Source: CAZYVU01 sp964651435 (GTDB lineage Bacteria > Desulfobacterota > Syntrophorhabdia > Syntrophorhabdales > CAYQXL01). Taken from it: a stretch of DNA of 13,796 nt. The stretch spans positions 1-13,796 of the forward strand of contig CAZYVU010000055.1 in the NCBI GenBank assembly GCA_964651435.1, read 5' to 3'. The position numbers were made by a program, and so were the translations under genes. Positions 13,152 to 13,796 of this stretch are shown here, piece by piece; the stretch's first letter is position 1; each line of letters opens with the position of its first letter. Under the pieces are notes generated by a model, which was given only the letters and a program-made list of their open reading frames with translations, was not told where the DNA came from and ran no database searches.

Positions 13152-13586
13152 ATGAGGCATTTAAATACGAAAAAAACCCTGAATCGGACGACAAGCCACC
13201 GAAAGGCCCTTTTGATGAACCTTGCAAACGCGCTCTTTGAGCATGAGCGGATTACGACGACAGAGGCGAAGGCGAGTGAGCTCAAACGGGTTGCCGACCG
13301 GCTCATTACGCTGGGAAAACGGAAGGATTTACACTCCATACGGCTTGCCTTTTCTTTTTTGAGAAATAAGGATATAGTAAAGAAGCTTTTCGGCGATATC
13401 AGCGAGCGATTCGGTGCCGTCAACGGGGGCTACACGAGGGTGCTCAGGCTTGGTACGAGAAAAGGGGACTGTGCCCCAATGGCCCTGATTGAGCTAACGC
13501 TTAAGGGCGAGAAGGAAGAGAAGAAAGAAAAGGACAAAGGGGCAAAGGCCAAGGCGAAGAAGAAGGAAAAAAAGGCTGTTGCATAG
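13152..13586 (+). CDS. rplQ: 50S ribosomal protein L17 with a lysine-rich tail
   Basis: L17 lies near the peptide exit on the 50S subunit and is usually the last gene of the alpha operon. The family core is residues 1-118: NRTTSHRKALLMNLANALFEHERI (11-34), KRVADRLITLGKR (45-57) and FGAVNGGYTRVLRLGTRKGDCAPMALIEL (87-115). From about 119 to 144 comes a highly charged tail of Lys, Glu and Ala, so the protein is some 20 residues longer than most L17. Such basic tails occur in several lineages. The tail ends over an A-run with a slippery-type heptamer. The gene starts 9 nt after rpoA and its stop is 13 nt before the tRNA. Confidence 0.98.
   Translation: MRHLNTKKTLNRTTSHRKALLMNLANALFEHERITTTEAKASELKRVADRLITLGKRKDLHSIRLAFSFLRNKDIVKKLFGDISERFGAVNGGYTRVLRLGTRKGDCAPMALIELTLKGEKEEKKEKDKGAKAKAKKKEKKAVA
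13568..13574 (+). other. A AAA AAG heptamer in the rplQ zero frame
   Basis: The bases AAAAAAG lie in the zero frame as A AAA AAG, the classic bacterial -1 slippery heptamer known from dnaX. They are four codons before the rplQ stop. The -1 frame from here is open for 41 codons, across the tRNA gene, to a TGA at 13697-13699 within the terminator hairpin. A lysine-rich tail makes such heptamers likely by chance, so function is doubtful. Confidence 0.3.
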
Positions 13587-13599
13587 ACGGTCGATATGT

Positions 13600-13673
13600 T
13601 GGGGGATCGTTCAACGGCAGGACAACGGACTCTGACTCCGTGAATTGGGGTTCAAATCCCTATCCCCCAGCCA
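13600..13673 (+). tRNA. tRNA-Gln (anticodon CTG)
   Basis: A full 74 nt cloverleaf can be folded by eye. The acceptor TGGGGGA (13600-13606) pairs fully with TCCCCCA (13663-13669). The D stem is GTT/GAC, and the anticodon stem ACGGA/TCCGT (13625-13629, 13637-13641) encloses the loop CTCTGAC with anticodon CTG at 13632-13634, reading CAG (Gln). A 4 nt variable loop and the T arm TGGGG-TTCAAAT-CCCTA follow. Discriminator G and an encoded CCA end it. It aligns closely with E. coli tRNA-Gln. The gene is 13 nt after the rplQ stop and 10 nt before the terminator stem, with no promoter seen, so it is probably cut from the operon transcript. Confidence 0.96.
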
Positions 13674-13683
13674 AAAATAAGAG

Positions 13684-13720
13684 AATGGGCCAGCCTTGAT
13701 GGGCTGGCCCATTGTTTTCT
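13684..13720 (+). terminator. Intrinsic terminator closing the superoperon
   Basis: A perfect 12 bp GC-rich stem, AATGGGCCAGCC (13684-13695) with GGCTGGCCCATT (13702-13713), closes a TTGATG loop and is followed by GTTTTCT. The T-run is short, but the hairpin is very stable. A-rich sequence just upstream (13673-13680) would supply a short U-run on the other strand, so it might also stop transcription coming from a convergent neighbour. Confidence 0.88.
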
Positions 13721-13741
13721 CATGGTTGCTGTGCCCGTCGA

Positions 13742-13795
13742 CTATTTCCGGCGGCAGACCGTGAGCGTCATGAGTGGTGCGCTGCCGTAGCGGGT
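13742..13795 (-). CDS. Possible 3' end of a convergent gene (partial, unidentified)
   Basis: On the minus strand an open frame enters from the right edge and ends at a TAG (13742-13744). The visible residues are TRYGSAPLMTLTVCRRK. The placement, ending about 20 nt from the terminator hairpin, suits a convergent gene using the hairpin from the other side. Eighteen codons are too few to recognise a family or rule out chance. The rest of 13721-13796 shows nothing I can name. Confidence 0.3.
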   Translation of the reverse strand, partial: TRYGSAPLMTLTVCRRK

Positions 13796-13796
13796 G

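Noticed and set aside
13579..13600. TTGCAT and TATGTT as a promoter for tRNA-Gln
   Set aside because: The two boxes are only 10 nt apart and the second runs into the tRNA itself, so they cannot form a normal sigma-70 promoter.
13722..13790. 22-codon plus-strand ORF beginning ATG after the terminator (MVAVPVDYFRRQT and on)
   Set aside because: No Shine-Dalgarno, no promoter, too short to judge, and it overlaps the more plausible convergent frame.
1..13796. Mobile elements, CRISPR arrays, phage genes or a novel defence system
   Set aside because: No inverted repeats with transposase, no regular direct repeats and no unexplained genes are seen; every long stretch is a conserved housekeeping gene.

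Overview
The window is one long, co-directional (+ strand) translation and transcription superoperon. It begins in the last codons of tuf (EF-Tu), runs through the fused S10, spc and alpha ribosomal protein operons, and ends with a tRNA-Gln(CUG) gene and a strong hairpin terminator. I find 29 complete protein genes, a fragment of tuf, one tRNA and one terminator. Genes are packed with spacers of mostly 0-13 nt or with 1-26 nt overlaps. The longest gap inside the protein-coding array is 52 nt, and no internal promoter is visible. No stretch over 300 bases lacks a gene.

Organism: a Gram-negative-type bacterium of moderate to fairly high GC (by eye). Protein sequences read most like Desulfobacterota/'Deltaproteobacteria', perhaps a Syntrophorhabdus-like anaerobe. 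This placement is inference from general sequence feel, without any search. Four ribosomal proteins (S4, S14, L24, L36) keep all their zinc-binding Cys/His residues, and S14 is the short zinc (type Z) form.

Layout: 2-34 tuf 3' end; 47-4323 S10-type block (rpsJ, rplD, rplW, rplB, rpsS, rplV, rpsC, rplP, rpmC, rpsQ); 4298-9534 spc-type block (rplN, rplX, rplE, rpsN, rpsH, rplF, rplR, rpsE, rpmD, rplO, secY); 9587-10336 map; 10344-13586 alpha-type block (infA, rpmJ, rpsM, rpsK, rpsD, rpoA, rplQ); 13600-13673 tRNA-Gln; 13684-13720 terminator; 13721-13796 the edge of the next region, with a possible convergent gene.

Together these genes supply 25 ribosomal proteins, the core translocon channel SecY, methionine aminopeptidase, IF-1 and the RNA polymerase alpha subunit, so ribosome, secretion and RNA polymerase synthesis share one transcript.

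The region is mostly ordinary housekeeping DNA, and I see no novel system in it. The real surprise is an absence: rplC (L3), which normally lies between rpsJ and rplD, is cleanly missing, with only 9 nt between S10 and L4. adk is also missing between secY and map, where a 9-codon mini-ORF with a perfect Shine-Dalgarno sequence sits instead. Smaller points are a 26-nt out-of-frame overlap of rpsQ with rplN, a Leu in the usually His-Pro-His motif of L2, and a tRNA gene only 13 nt behind rplQ that appears to depend on the operon transcript.
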